Shown here piece by piece: positions 1 through 5,847 of a stretch of DNA of 8,894 nt. The notes under the pieces were generated by a model. It was not told the origin of the DNA. It saw only the letters and a program-made list of their open reading frames with translations, and did no database searches. Made by a program: the position numbers and the translations under genes. The DNA comes from Pseudomonadota bacterium (lineage in GTDB: Bacteria; Pseudomonadota; Alphaproteobacteria; Rhizobiales; Xanthobacteraceae): assembly GCA_023405565.1 (NCBI GenBank), contig JAEXXW010000259.1:1-8894 (forward strand). Direction: 5' to 3'. Within the stretch, counting starts at the first letter, position 1; each line of letters opens with the position of its first letter.

Positions 1-3
1 CAT
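1..3 (-). CDS. Start codon of a minus-strand gene that continues out of the window
   Basis: On the minus strand an ATG occupies bases 3 to 1. It is preceded at a six-base distance by a perfect GGAGG (plus-strand CCTCC at 10-14), the best ribosome binding site in this part of the window. I infer that a gene begins here and reads leftward off the end. It would lie downstream of the dehydrogenase gene on the same strand, about 100 bases after its stop, so the two may be co-transcribed. Nothing can be said about its product because only the first codon is visible. Confidence 0.55.
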
Positions 4-9
4 CAGGAA

Positions 10-14
10 CCTCC
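10..14 (-). promoter_or_regulatory. Shine-Dalgarno GGAGG for the gene starting at base 3
   Basis: Plus-strand CCTCC reads GGAGG on the minus strand, six bases before the ATG at 3-1. Sequence and spacing are close to ideal, and this is the only evidence for the off-window gene. Confidence 0.55.
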
Positions 15-102
15 GGCAGCGGCCGATCATGCGCGTATCTTAAAAGCCGAATTCGTCGCCGTATAGTGACGTGCCGTCACAGCGTTAAAACGGGACGGCT
101 GC

Positions 103-1104
103 TTACAGCATGGATGGAAGAATCCGGTTCGGCGGCTTGTGTCCGTCCATGAAGGTCTTGATGTTGATGATGACCTTCTCGCCCATGTCGACGCGGCCTT
201 CGACCGTGGCCGATCCCATATGCGGCAGCAGCACCACCTTGCCTTCGCGTGCCAGCTTGGCGAGTCGCGGATTCACCGCAGGCTCATGCTCGAACACGTC
301 GAGCCCCGCGCCGGCGATTTCGCCGGCCGCGATCATGCGGACCAGCGCATTCTCGTCAATGACTTCACCGCGGGCGGTATTCACCACATAGGCTTCCGGC
401 CGCAGCAGCTTGAGCCGCCGCGCCGACAGCAGGTGATAGGTTGCCGGCGTATGCGGGCAATTGATCGAGACGATATCGACCCGCGCCAGCATCTGGTCGA
501 GGCTTTCCCAGTAGGTCGCGCCGAGTTCTTCCTCGATCTGCGCCGCAACCCGGCGGCGGTTGTGATAATGGATCTGCAGGCCGAAGGCGCGGGCGCGGCG
601 AGCCACAGCCTGGCCAATGCGTCCCATGCCGATGATGCCAAGCCGCTTGCCCCAGATGCGGTGGCCGAGCATCCAGGTCGGCGACCAGCCACCCCATTCA
701 TTCTCGCCGGTCAAAACCTGCGACCCTTCGGCCAGCCGTCGCGGCACGGCCAGGATCAGCGCCATGGTCATGTCGGCGGTGTCTTCGGTCAAAACACCGG
801 GCGTGTTGGTTACGGTGATGCCGCGCTGCAGTGCGGTGGTGACGTCGATATTGTCGACACCGTTGCCGAAATTGGCGATCAGCTTCAGGTTTTCGCCGGC
901 CTGCGCCAGCACGGAGGCATCGATCCGGTCGGTAACTGTCGGTACGAGGACGTCGGCCGTCTTGACCGCGTCGGCCAGTTGCGCCTGCGTCATCGGGACA
1001 TCGTCGAGATTGAGACGCGTGTCGAATAATTCGCGCATGCGCGTTTCCACCCGCTCCGGCAACTTGCGCGTCACGACCACCAAGGGCTTTTTCCGATTCT
1101 GCAT
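103..1104 (-). CDS. D-isomer-specific 2-hydroxyacid dehydrogenase (glyoxylate/hydroxypyruvate reductase-like)
   Basis: This 333-residue protein has the usual length and order of the D-2-hydroxyacid dehydrogenase family, cytosolic enzymes that reduce 2-keto acids with NAD(P)H. The N-terminal half of the substrate domain covers roughly residues 1-100. The Rossmann domain follows, with the nucleotide motif GMGRIG at 159-164. Catalytic residues are visible: Arg245 in NTARG, Glu274 in the VFEHEP stretch, and His295 in LPHMGSAT. The arginine run after the second beta strand (NRRR, 182-185) suggests NADP(H) rather than NAD(H), as in GyaR/GhrB-type glyoxylate reductases. That subfamily and the exact substrate are inference; phosphoglycerate or other 2-hydroxyacid dehydrogenases are alternatives. 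The start at 1104 gives a normal N-terminus, with a modest AAGG upstream. It is transcribed divergently from the SH3 gene across a 125-base gap in which I see no clear promoter. Confidence 0.9.
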   Translation of the reverse strand: MQNRKKPLVVVTRKLPERVETRMRELFDTRLNLDDVPMTQAQLADAVKTADVLVPTVTDRIDASVLAQAGENLKLIANFGNGVDNIDVTTALQRGITVTNTPGVLTEDTADMTMALILAVPRRLAEGSQVLTGENEWGGWSPTWMLGHRIWGKRLGIIGMGRIGQAVARRARAFGLQIHYHNRRRVAAQIEEELGATYWESLDQMLARVDIVSINCPHTPATYHLLSARRLKLLRPEAYVVNTARGEVIDENALVRMIAAGEIAGAGLDVFEHEPAVNPRLAKLAREGKVVLLPHMGSATVEGRVDMGEKVIINIKTFMDGHKPPNRILPSML

Positions 1105-1229
1105 ATCCCAGCCTTGGAAACGTCTCGTTCGATGTCTTGCGGGCTGCCGGTCCGTTCAGCCCTCTTTAACCCACACGGCCGAAACTGCGCCGTTCCGACC
1201 CAGCCCGCCAGCGCCACGTTCTGTAGCAG

Positions 1230-1763
1230 ATGACCGTATCAAGACAAACCACCCGGCCCATCGCTATCGCTTTTGCGTTTTTTATCCTTGCGCCGGTTCA
1301 TCCGGCCTTGGCGGCGGCCGGCGACGTCGGTAGCGCCAGCGGCCTGCCGGTGCCGCGCTATGTCAGCCTGAAGTCCGAGCGGGTCAATGTCCGGACCGGA
1401 CCGACCAAGGATCATGACGTCGCCTGGGTCTTCACCAAGCAGGGTTTGCCTGTCGAGGTGACGGCTGAGTTCGAAAACTGGCGCCGCATTCGCGATGCTG
1501 AGGGGGCGGAAGGCTGGGTCTATCACTCGATGCTGAGCGGCCGGCGGACTGCCGTCGTCACGTCACGCGAGAAGGATCAGCTTGTCGGTGTTCTGGGAAG
1601 TCCCGCGACAGGCGGTGACGTCACCGCCCAATTGCAGCCGGGTGTATTGGCATCGGTGAAGCGCTGCGATGGCCATTGGTGCCGTGTGATCGGCAAGCAA
1701 TTCGATGGCTGGGTGCCGCAGGAACGCCTGTGGGGCGTTTATCCGAACGAGAAGGTGGATTAG
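1230..1763 (+). CDS. Exported bacterial SH3-domain protein
   Basis: This 177-residue protein begins with a typical secretion signal: Arg5 and Arg9, a hydrophobic core at about 11-20, and an ALA-AA cleavage region near 26-30. It is therefore probably periplasmic. The mature part contains two SH3-like units. The first (about 44-103) has the family signature RVNVRTGPTKDHDVAWVF and ends in GWVYHSML. The second (about 108-168) ends in GWVPQERLWGVYP. Such domains (SH3_3/SH3_4-type) usually bind peptidoglycan or peptides, but no enzyme domain is attached, so the role here is unknown. Cys146 and Cys151 could form a disulfide in the periplasm. The start is well fixed on the upstream side because an in-frame TAG lies two codons before the ATG; no good ribosome binding site is visible. 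The stop codon TAG coincides with the first three bases of a palindromic repeat. Confidence 0.85.
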   Translation: MTVSRQTTRPIAIAFAFFILAPVHPALAAAGDVGSASGLPVPRYVSLKSERVNVRTGPTKDHDVAWVFTKQGLPVEVTAEFENWRRIRDAEGAEGWVYHSMLSGRRTAVVTSREKDQLVGVLGSPATGGDVTAQLQPGVLASVKRCDGHWCRVIGKQFDGWVPQERLWGVYPNEKVD

Positions 1764-1820
1764 AGCGTTTTCGAGCGAAGTGGGGTCCGGTTCGCGTGAA
1801 GAAAACGCGTCAAAACAAAA
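1761..1820 (+). repeat. 60-base palindromic interspersed repeat, copy 1
   Basis: The sequence matches 5734-5793 at 57 of 60 positions in the same orientation; the three differences are adjacent (1784-1786). It can fold on itself: GCGTTTTC (1765-1772) pairs with GAAAACGC (1801-1808), GCGAA (1775-1779) pairs with TTCGC (1791-1795), and a short GG/CC pair closes a three-base loop. I recall near-identical elements as abundant intergenic repeats in Bradyrhizobium and relatives; that is memory, not a search. The first three bases are the TAG stop codon of the SH3 gene. There is no T-run after the hairpin, so it is not an obvious intrinsic terminator. Confidence 0.85.
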
Positions 1821-1837
1821 ACAGGCTCTGACCACAT

Positions 1838-1870
1838 AAAAATCAGGCGCGTGTCGGTCACGCGCCTGAT
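1838..1870 (-). terminator. Rho-independent terminator of irr
   Basis: A perfect 12-base-pair stem (1842-1853 with 1859-1870) has a 5-base loop (1854-1858). On the minus strand it is followed at once by a run of T (plus-strand A-run at 1838-1842). It sits 28 bases past the irr stop codon. On the plus strand no T-run follows, so it appears to act only on leftward transcription. Confidence 0.88.
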
Positions 1871-1898
1871 GGAATTCCGTTTCGCTCGCGAGGGCCGA

Positions 1899-2420
1899 TC
1901 AGCGGCGCTTGTCGATCTTCTTCAGCCGCACCACAACATCGATGCGGGCGACTTCATAGCCTTCCGGCGCGATCGGCATCTTGTCGACAATCACGTCGTT
2001 GCCCGGGATATCGACCAGTTCATTGTCGCCTTCGACAAAGAAATGATGATGGTCCGACGCATTGGTGTCGAAATAGGTCTTGGAGCCGTCAACCGCGACC
2101 TGGCGCAGCAGACCGACTTCGGTGAACTGATGCAGCGTGTTGTACACGGTGGCCAGCGACACCGGCACCTTGGCCTTGGTCGCCTCTTCGTAGAGCATTT
2201 CGGCCGTCAAATGCCTGTCGCCTTTGGCGAACAGAATCCAGCCCAGCGCCATGCGCTGACGGGTTGGACGCAGGCCGACTTCCCGAAGCATCGACTTGAC
2301 GTCATGCCAAGGACATCCGTTCAGATCGGCGCGTCGGGAATCTCCCAGATGCGCGATCGGCGGATGGGCGGTCGTGGTTTCGGGAGGAGTGGAGAAAACA
2401 ACAGTACGCGTCAGGTTCAT
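1899..2420 (-). CDS. irr: Irr, heme-responsive Fur-family iron regulator
   Basis: This Fur-superfamily transcription factor controls heme synthesis and iron genes in alphaproteobacteria. With the start at 2420 it has 173 residues. The heme regulatory motif GCPWHD lies at 35-40 (Cys36-Pro37), as in Bradyrhizobium Irr, where heme binding triggers degradation of the protein. The winged-helix DNA-binding region follows (about 41-110, with LRPTRQRMALGW and VSLATVYNTL). His124-126 (DHHHFF) matches the second heme/metal site. The C-terminal CxxC pairs of classical Fur are absent, as expected for Irr. An ATG at 2480 would add 20 residues (193 in all). I prefer 2420 because Bradyrhizobium Irr, as I recall it, is about 163 residues with the motif near residue 29, but neither start has a good ribosome binding site. 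The gene diverges from fabA, ends in a strong terminator, and has an Irr-box-like palindrome upstream. Confidence 0.93.
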   Translation of the reverse strand: MNLTRTVVFSTPPETTTAHPPIAHLGDSRRADLNGCPWHDVKSMLREVGLRPTRQRMALGWILFAKGDRHLTAEMLYEEATKAKVPVSLATVYNTLHQFTEVGLLRQVAVDGSKTYFDTNASDHHHFFVEGDNELVDIPGNDVIVDKMPIAPEGYEVARIDVVVRLKKIDKRR

Positions 2421-2511
2421 GGTTTTGTTGCCCAATGATCCCGGTTCAAGGCCGAGATTGTTGCATTCGAAATCATACACGAGGCCGTCCGCTTATTGCA
2501 ACTGTTTCGCA

Positions 2512-2528
2512 TCTAGGATCGTTCTAAA
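2512..2528. promoter_or_regulatory. Candidate Irr box / iron control element
   Basis: TCTAGGATCGTTCTAAA matches the published Irr-box/ICE consensus TTTAGAAnnnTTCTAAA, as I remember it, at 12 of 14 defined positions; the right half-site is perfect. It lies 91 bases upstream of the preferred irr start and 96 bases upstream of the fabA start, so it could serve either gene or both. Function is inferred from the match and position only. Confidence 0.5.
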
Positions 2529-2624
2529 CGGCGCTAAACGGCCGCTTTGCTCCGACGTGGGCCGCTATGTTAGGAACCCGCTGGGCGTCGTGTTGGCGAC
2601 GAAAAATTAAGGAACCTGACCGGC

Positions 2625-3155
2625 ATGCAGAGCCGCCAAACCAGCTATGAATATGAAGAACTTCTGGCGTGCGGCCGGGGTGAATTGTTCGGCGAGGGCC
2701 CGCAATTGCCGCTGCCGCCGATGCTGATGTTCGACCGCATTTCGGAAATGTCCGATCAGGGCGGCGAGCACGGCAAGGGCCTGGTCCGGGCTGAGCTCGA
2801 TGTGAAGCCGGATCTTTGGTTTTTTCCCTGTCATTTCAAGGGTGATCCGGTGATGCCGGGCTGTCTCGGCCTCGATGCCCTGTGGCAATTGCTGGGTTTC
2901 TTCCTCGGCTGGTCGGGGTCTTCCGGCAACGGCCGGGCGCTGGGTCTCGGCGAGCTGAAATTCTCCGGACAGGTGCTGCCGAGCATGAAAAAGGTCGTCT
3001 ATGGCCTCGAGATCAAGCGGGTGATGCGCTCCAAGCTGGTGCTTGGCATCGCCGACGGCTGGCTCTCGGCCGATGGTAATGTGATCTATCGCGCCAGCGA
3101 TCTGAAGGTGGGCCTGTTCAAGCAGGATGCACCGCTGGCGAGCGGCGCGGCCTGA
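2625..3155 (+). CDS. fabA: FabA, 3-hydroxydecanoyl-ACP dehydratase/isomerase
   Basis: FabA dehydrates 3-hydroxydecanoyl-ACP and isomerises trans-2- to cis-3-decenoyl-ACP, the branch point of anaerobic unsaturated fatty acid synthesis in the cytosol. The protein has 176 residues, close to the 172 of E. coli FabA. The catalytic pair falls on the same numbers as in E. coli: His70 in [15 protein letters not shown] and Asp84 in [11 protein letters not shown]. The conserved stretches [17 protein letters not shown] and [11 protein letters not shown] are also present. The hot-dog fold with isomerase-type active site, plus fabB next door, separates it from the related FabZ. AAGGA at 2609-2613 lies 11 bases before the ATG, slightly long but usable. 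The gene diverges from irr and is followed after 194 bases by fabB. Confidence 0.96.
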   Translation: MQSRQTSYEYEELLACGRGELFGEGPQLPLPPMLMFDRISEMSDQGGEHGKGLVRAELDVKPDLWFFPCHFKGDPVMPGCLGLDALWQLLGFFLGWSGSSGNGRALGLGELKFSGQVLPSMKKVVYGLEIKRVMRSKLVLGIADGWLSADGNVIYRASDLKVGLFKQDAPLASGAA

Positions 3156-3243
3156 TCGGCTGCGGCGAAAGCGTCTTTGAGGCGCGCCGTCCTTGAAGCG
3201 CCTTGCAGACTTGCGCCGGAGCGGCCAAGTGTGCGCCTATCGG

Positions 3244-3309
3244 GATCGGGACAAGCCTTTAGCTGGGCGACCCGATCTTTCTGGGGGTACCTGATCGCTT
3301 GCGGTCAGG
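3244..3309 (+). other. Two inverted repeats in the fabA-fabB gap
   Basis: The 194-base gap (3156-3349) holds no convincing gene but has two possible stem-loops in the untranslated leader of fabB. The first is a perfect 7-base inverted repeat, GATCGGG (3244-3250) with CCCGATC (3271-3277), followed by TTT. The second is CCTGATC (3290-3296) with GGTCAGG (3303-3309), seven pairs including one G-U, and a 6-base loop. They could reduce readthrough, stabilise the processed mRNA or be chance; no T-run long enough for a strong terminator is present. Confidence 0.35.
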
Positions 3310-3349
3310 ATTACGGGCGCACTCCAGCTCTTAAATCGACGAGGCAGAC

Positions 3350-4570
3350 ATGCGGCGAGTGGTCGTCACCGGGATGGGGATTGTTTCATCCATCGGCAAC
3401 AATACGCAGGAGGTTCTTGCGAGCCTTCGCGAAGCGAAGTCCGGCATCTCGCGCGCTGATCAGTTCGCGGATCACGGCTTTCGCTGTCAGGTCGCCGGCA
3501 TTCCGAATATCGATGCCGAAAGCATGATCGACCGCAGGGCCATGCGCTTTCTTGGCCAGGGTGCGGCCTGGAACCATATCGCGATGGAGCAGGCGATCCG
3601 TGACAGCGGCGTCGAAGAGAAAGACATCATCAACGAGCGCACCGGCATCGTGATGGGATCGGGCGGGCCGACCACCTCTACGATCGTGGAGGCTGCCGAT
3701 ATCACCCGCGAAAAAGGATCACCCAAGCGCATTGGGCCATTCGCCGTGCCGAAAGCCATGTCGTCCACGGCGTCAGCGACGCTCGCGACCTGGTTCAAGA
3801 TCAAGGGTGTGAATTATTCGATCTCGTCGGCCTGCGCGACCTCCAACCATTGCATCGGCAATGCCGCTGAGATCATCCAGTGGGGCAAACAGGACATGAT
3901 TTTCGCCGGGGGCTGCGAAGATCTGCACTGGACATTGTCGAACCTGTTCGACGCGATGGGTGCGATGTCGTCGAAATACAACGAGACGCCGGGGACCGCT
4001 TCGCGCGCCTATGATGCCGATCGCGACGGCTTCGTGATTGCAGGCGGCGCTGGCGTTCTCGTGCTGGAAGAACTGGAGCACGCAAAGGCTCGCGGCGCGA
4101 AAATCTACGCTGAGGTCGCCGGCTACGGCGCGACCTCCGACGGCCACGACATGGTTGCACCATCCGGCGAAGGCGCCGTGCGCTGCATGAACATGGCGCT
4201 GCAGACTGTGAACGTGCCGGTCGATTACGTTAATCCGCACGCTACCGCGACGCCGGTGGGCGATGCCAAGGAAATCGAGGCCTTGCGCGAAGTGTTCGGC
4301 AGCAAATGCCCGCCGATCTCCGCGACGAAGTCATTGACGGGCCATTCGCTCGGTGCGGCCGGCGTGCAGGAAGCAATCTATTCCCTGCTGATGATGAAGA
4401 ACGGCTTCATCTGCGAGAGCGCGAACATCAAGACACTCGATCCGGCCTTTGCCGACATGCCGATCGTGCGCGAGCGTCAGGACAATGTGACGCTGGGTTG
4501 CGTGCTGTCGAATTCGTTCGGTTTCGGTGGAACCAATGCCTCGATCGTGTTCAAGCACATCGATGCATGA
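3350..4570 (+). CDS. fabB: FabB, beta-ketoacyl-ACP synthase I
   Basis: FabB condenses malonyl-ACP with acyl-ACP and is the synthase needed to elongate the cis-3 product of FabA. The 406-residue length equals that of E. coli FabB. The Cys-His-His triad is visible: Cys162 in SISSACATS, His297 in [12 protein letters not shown], and His332 in [20 protein letters not shown], with Lys327 just before it and the [11 protein letters not shown] glycine loop at about 388-398. The block around His297 reads HATAT where E. coli FabB has HGTST; the histidine itself is kept. A GAGG at 3341-3344, five bases before the ATG, supports the start. The neighbours fabA and fabI support the FabB rather than FabF assignment. 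The next ORF starts only nine bases after the stop. Confidence 0.95.
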   Translation: MRRVVVTGMGIVSSIGNNTQEVLASLREAKSGISRADQFADHGFRCQVAGIPNIDAESMIDRRAMRFLGQGAAWNHIAMEQAIRDSGVEEKDIINERTGIVMGSGGPTTSTIVEAADITREKGSPKRIGPFAVPKAMSSTASATLATWFKIKGVNYSISSACATSNHCIGNAAEIIQWGKQDMIFAGGCEDLHWTLSNLFDAMGAMSSKYNETPGTASRAYDADRDGFVIAGGAGVLVLEELEHAKARGAKIYAEVAGYGATSDGHDMVAPSGEGAVRCMNMALQTVNVPVDYVNPHATATPVGDAKEIEALREVFGSKCPPISATKSLTGHSLGAAGVQEAIYSLLMMKNGFICESANIKTLDPAFADMPIVRERQDNVTLGCVLSNSFGFGGTNASIVFKHIDA

Positions 4571-4579
4571 CGCAGCGCG

Positions 4580-4924
4580 ATGAGACTTGTCGATCAGGAT
4601 ATCGATTGGCATGACGGCAATCTCGTTGATATTCACATCAACGGATTGCCTGGTACAAAACAGACGATCCGATTGTTGCTCGACCTTTATCCCGGCGACG
4701 AAAATGCGGACACGCGCCGCCGCTATTGTTGCACCGGCGAAGGTCTCAAGCGTGTCCTGTTTTCCGGTGAAACAGGCCGTATCCGTAAAAACAGCAAGTC
4801 CGGCAATATCGATTTCATGCGAGTCGAACACGAGGACGATGGAGAAATCCTGACTTTGTCGTTGTTCGGTGGCGTGGTTGAAGCCGAAGCTGCAAATTTC
4901 CAACTGGTAGAAGTCAAGAAATGA
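4580..4924 (+). CDS. Unrecognised 114-residue protein in the fab cluster
   Basis: I do not recognise this protein. It has no signal peptide or membrane segment and is rich in charged residues. Short alternating hydrophobic stretches (LVDIHI, QTIRLLLDLY, ILTLSLFGGVV, FQLVEV) suggest a small mostly beta fold. A Cys-Cys pair sits at 50-51. The gene starts nine bases after fabB stops and overlaps the fabI start by four bases (ATGA at 4921-4924), so it is almost certainly co-transcribed and probably translationally coupled to fabI. No ribosome binding site is evident at its own start, which suggests coupling to fabB as well. By hand count 63 of 114 codons (about 55 percent) end in G or C, against 43 of the first 50 codons of fabI. 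This points to weaker codon selection or a different origin. A regulatory or accessory role in fatty acid synthesis is only a guess from position. Confidence 0.75.
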   Translation: MRLVDQDIDWHDGNLVDIHINGLPGTKQTIRLLLDLYPGDENADTRRRYCCTGEGLKRVLFSGETGRIRKNSKSGNIDFMRVEHEDDGEILTLSLFGGVVEAEAANFQLVEVKK

Positions 4925-5736
4925 CCAAATTGATGCAAGGCAAGCGCGGGCTCATTATGGGCGTCGCCAACGACCACTCGATCGCATGGGGTATCGCCAA
5001 GACGCTCGCGGAGCACGGCGCCGAGATCGCGTTCACCTATCAGGGCGATCAGCTGCTGAAGCGGGTGAAGCCGCTCGCGGAATCGATCGGCCAGGATTTC
5101 CTGATGCCGTGCGACGTCGAGGATATCGCCAGCGTCGATGCGGTGTTCGATGCCATGAAGAAGAAGTGGGGCACTATCGACTTCTTCGTTCATGCGGTCG
5201 GCTTTTCCGACAAGAATGAGCTGAAGGGGCGCTTTGCGGATTCCACGCGCGAGAATTTCGTGCGCACCATGGTGATCTCCTGCTTCTCCTTCGCGGAAGG
5301 GGCCAAGCGCGCGGCCGAATTGATGCCGAACGGCGGCGCGATGCTGACGCTGACCTATAACGGCGGCGATCGTGCGATGCCCAATTACAACGTGATGGGT
5401 CTGGCGAAGGCGGCGCTGGAATCGTCGGTGCGTTATCTCGCTGTCGATTTCGGCAGGCAGAATATCCGCGTTAACGCCATTTCCGCAGGCCCCATCCGTA
5501 CGCTGGCCGGCGCCGGAATTCACGATGCGCGCTATATGTTCGCGTTTCAGCAAAGGCATTCGCCGCTCGGTCGCGGCGTGACGCTGGAAGAACTGGGTGG
5601 CGCCGGGCTTTATCTGTGCTCGGATCTGTCGGGCGGCGTCACCGGCGAAATCCATTTCGTCGATTCCGGCTACAACGCGATCGCGATGCCGTTGCCGGAT
5701 GCGTTGCGCGCTGAAGCGGAAGGGTCGTCGGAATAG
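4921..5736 (+). CDS. fabI: FabI, enoyl-ACP reductase
   Basis: FabI reduces trans-2-enoyl-ACP with NADH (or NADPH in some members) in the last step of each elongation cycle. The protein has 271 residues, compared with 262 in E. coli, mostly through a longer C-terminal tail. The nucleotide-binding region GLIMGVANDHSIAWGIA lies at 10-26. The active-site residues keep the E. coli numbering: Tyr146 (LTLTY), Tyr156 (PNYNVMG) and Lys163 (GLAKAALE). The run RVNAISAGPIRTLA is at 183-196. Gly94 in HAVGF corresponds to the glycine whose change gives triclosan resistance in E. coli, so a triclosan-sensitive type is expected. The start overlaps the stop of the preceding ORF (ATGA), implying coupled translation; no separate ribosome binding site is evident. 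The TAG stop is also the first three bases of the second palindromic repeat. Confidence 0.95.
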   Translation: MTKLMQGKRGLIMGVANDHSIAWGIAKTLAEHGAEIAFTYQGDQLLKRVKPLAESIGQDFLMPCDVEDIASVDAVFDAMKKKWGTIDFFVHAVGFSDKNELKGRFADSTRENFVRTMVISCFSFAEGAKRAAELMPNGGAMLTLTYNGGDRAMPNYNVMGLAKAALESSVRYLAVDFGRQNIRVNAISAGPIRTLAGAGIHDARYMFAFQQRHSPLGRGVTLEELGGAGLYLCSDLSGGVTGEIHFVDSGYNAIAMPLPDALRAEAEGSSE

Positions 5737-5793
5737 AGCGTTTTCGAGCGAAGTGGATACCGGTTCGCGTGAAGAAAACGCGTCAAAACAAAA
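5734..5793 (+). repeat. 60-base palindromic interspersed repeat, copy 2
   Basis: This is the second copy of the repeat at 1761-1820, in the same orientation, identical at 57 of 60 positions. The three differences (5757-5759, ATA instead of GGT) fall exactly in the predicted apical loop, and all bases of both stems are conserved. As in copy 1, the first three bases are the TAG stop codon of the upstream gene, here fabI. It fills about half of the 111-base gap before the phosphoribosyltransferase; I see nothing else distinctive in the rest of that gap. Confidence 0.85.
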
Positions 5794-5847
5794 GCTAAGC
5801 GGTAGTCTGCCGGGGGCTGCCGTTCGTTCTCTGGAAGTCCTTTCCCG

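Noticed and set aside
66..80. Small hairpin (GTGACG, three-base loop, CGTCAC) after the dehydrogenase stop
   Set aside because: The stem is only six pairs and no T-run follows on the minus strand, so I do not call a terminator.
139..1029. Long plus-strand open frame (296 codons) across the dehydrogenase gene
   Set aside because: It is antisense to a gene with a complete set of family motifs and is Arg/His/Gln-rich with no recognisable domain; it is the usual shadow frame of high-GC coding DNA.
1105..1229. Search for a shared operator in the divergent dehydrogenase-SH3 gap
   Set aside because: I saw no palindrome, repeat or promoter pair strong enough to report in these 125 bases.
617..1333. 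Plus-strand open frame (238 codons) overlapping the dehydrogenase and the SH3 gene
   Set aside because: It overlaps two well-supported genes in other frames and is Ser/Arg/Thr-rich without domains.
2496..2574. Possible -35/-10 promoter elements for fabA or irr (for example TTGCAA and TAGGAT)
   Set aside because: The spacings I could find were too short or the matches too weak to support a sigma-70-type promoter call.
4723..5655. Minus-strand open frame (310 codons) across fabI and the small ORF
   Set aside because: It is antisense to fabI, whose catalytic residues are intact; its composition is typical of a reverse-frame shadow and it has no ribosome binding site of note.
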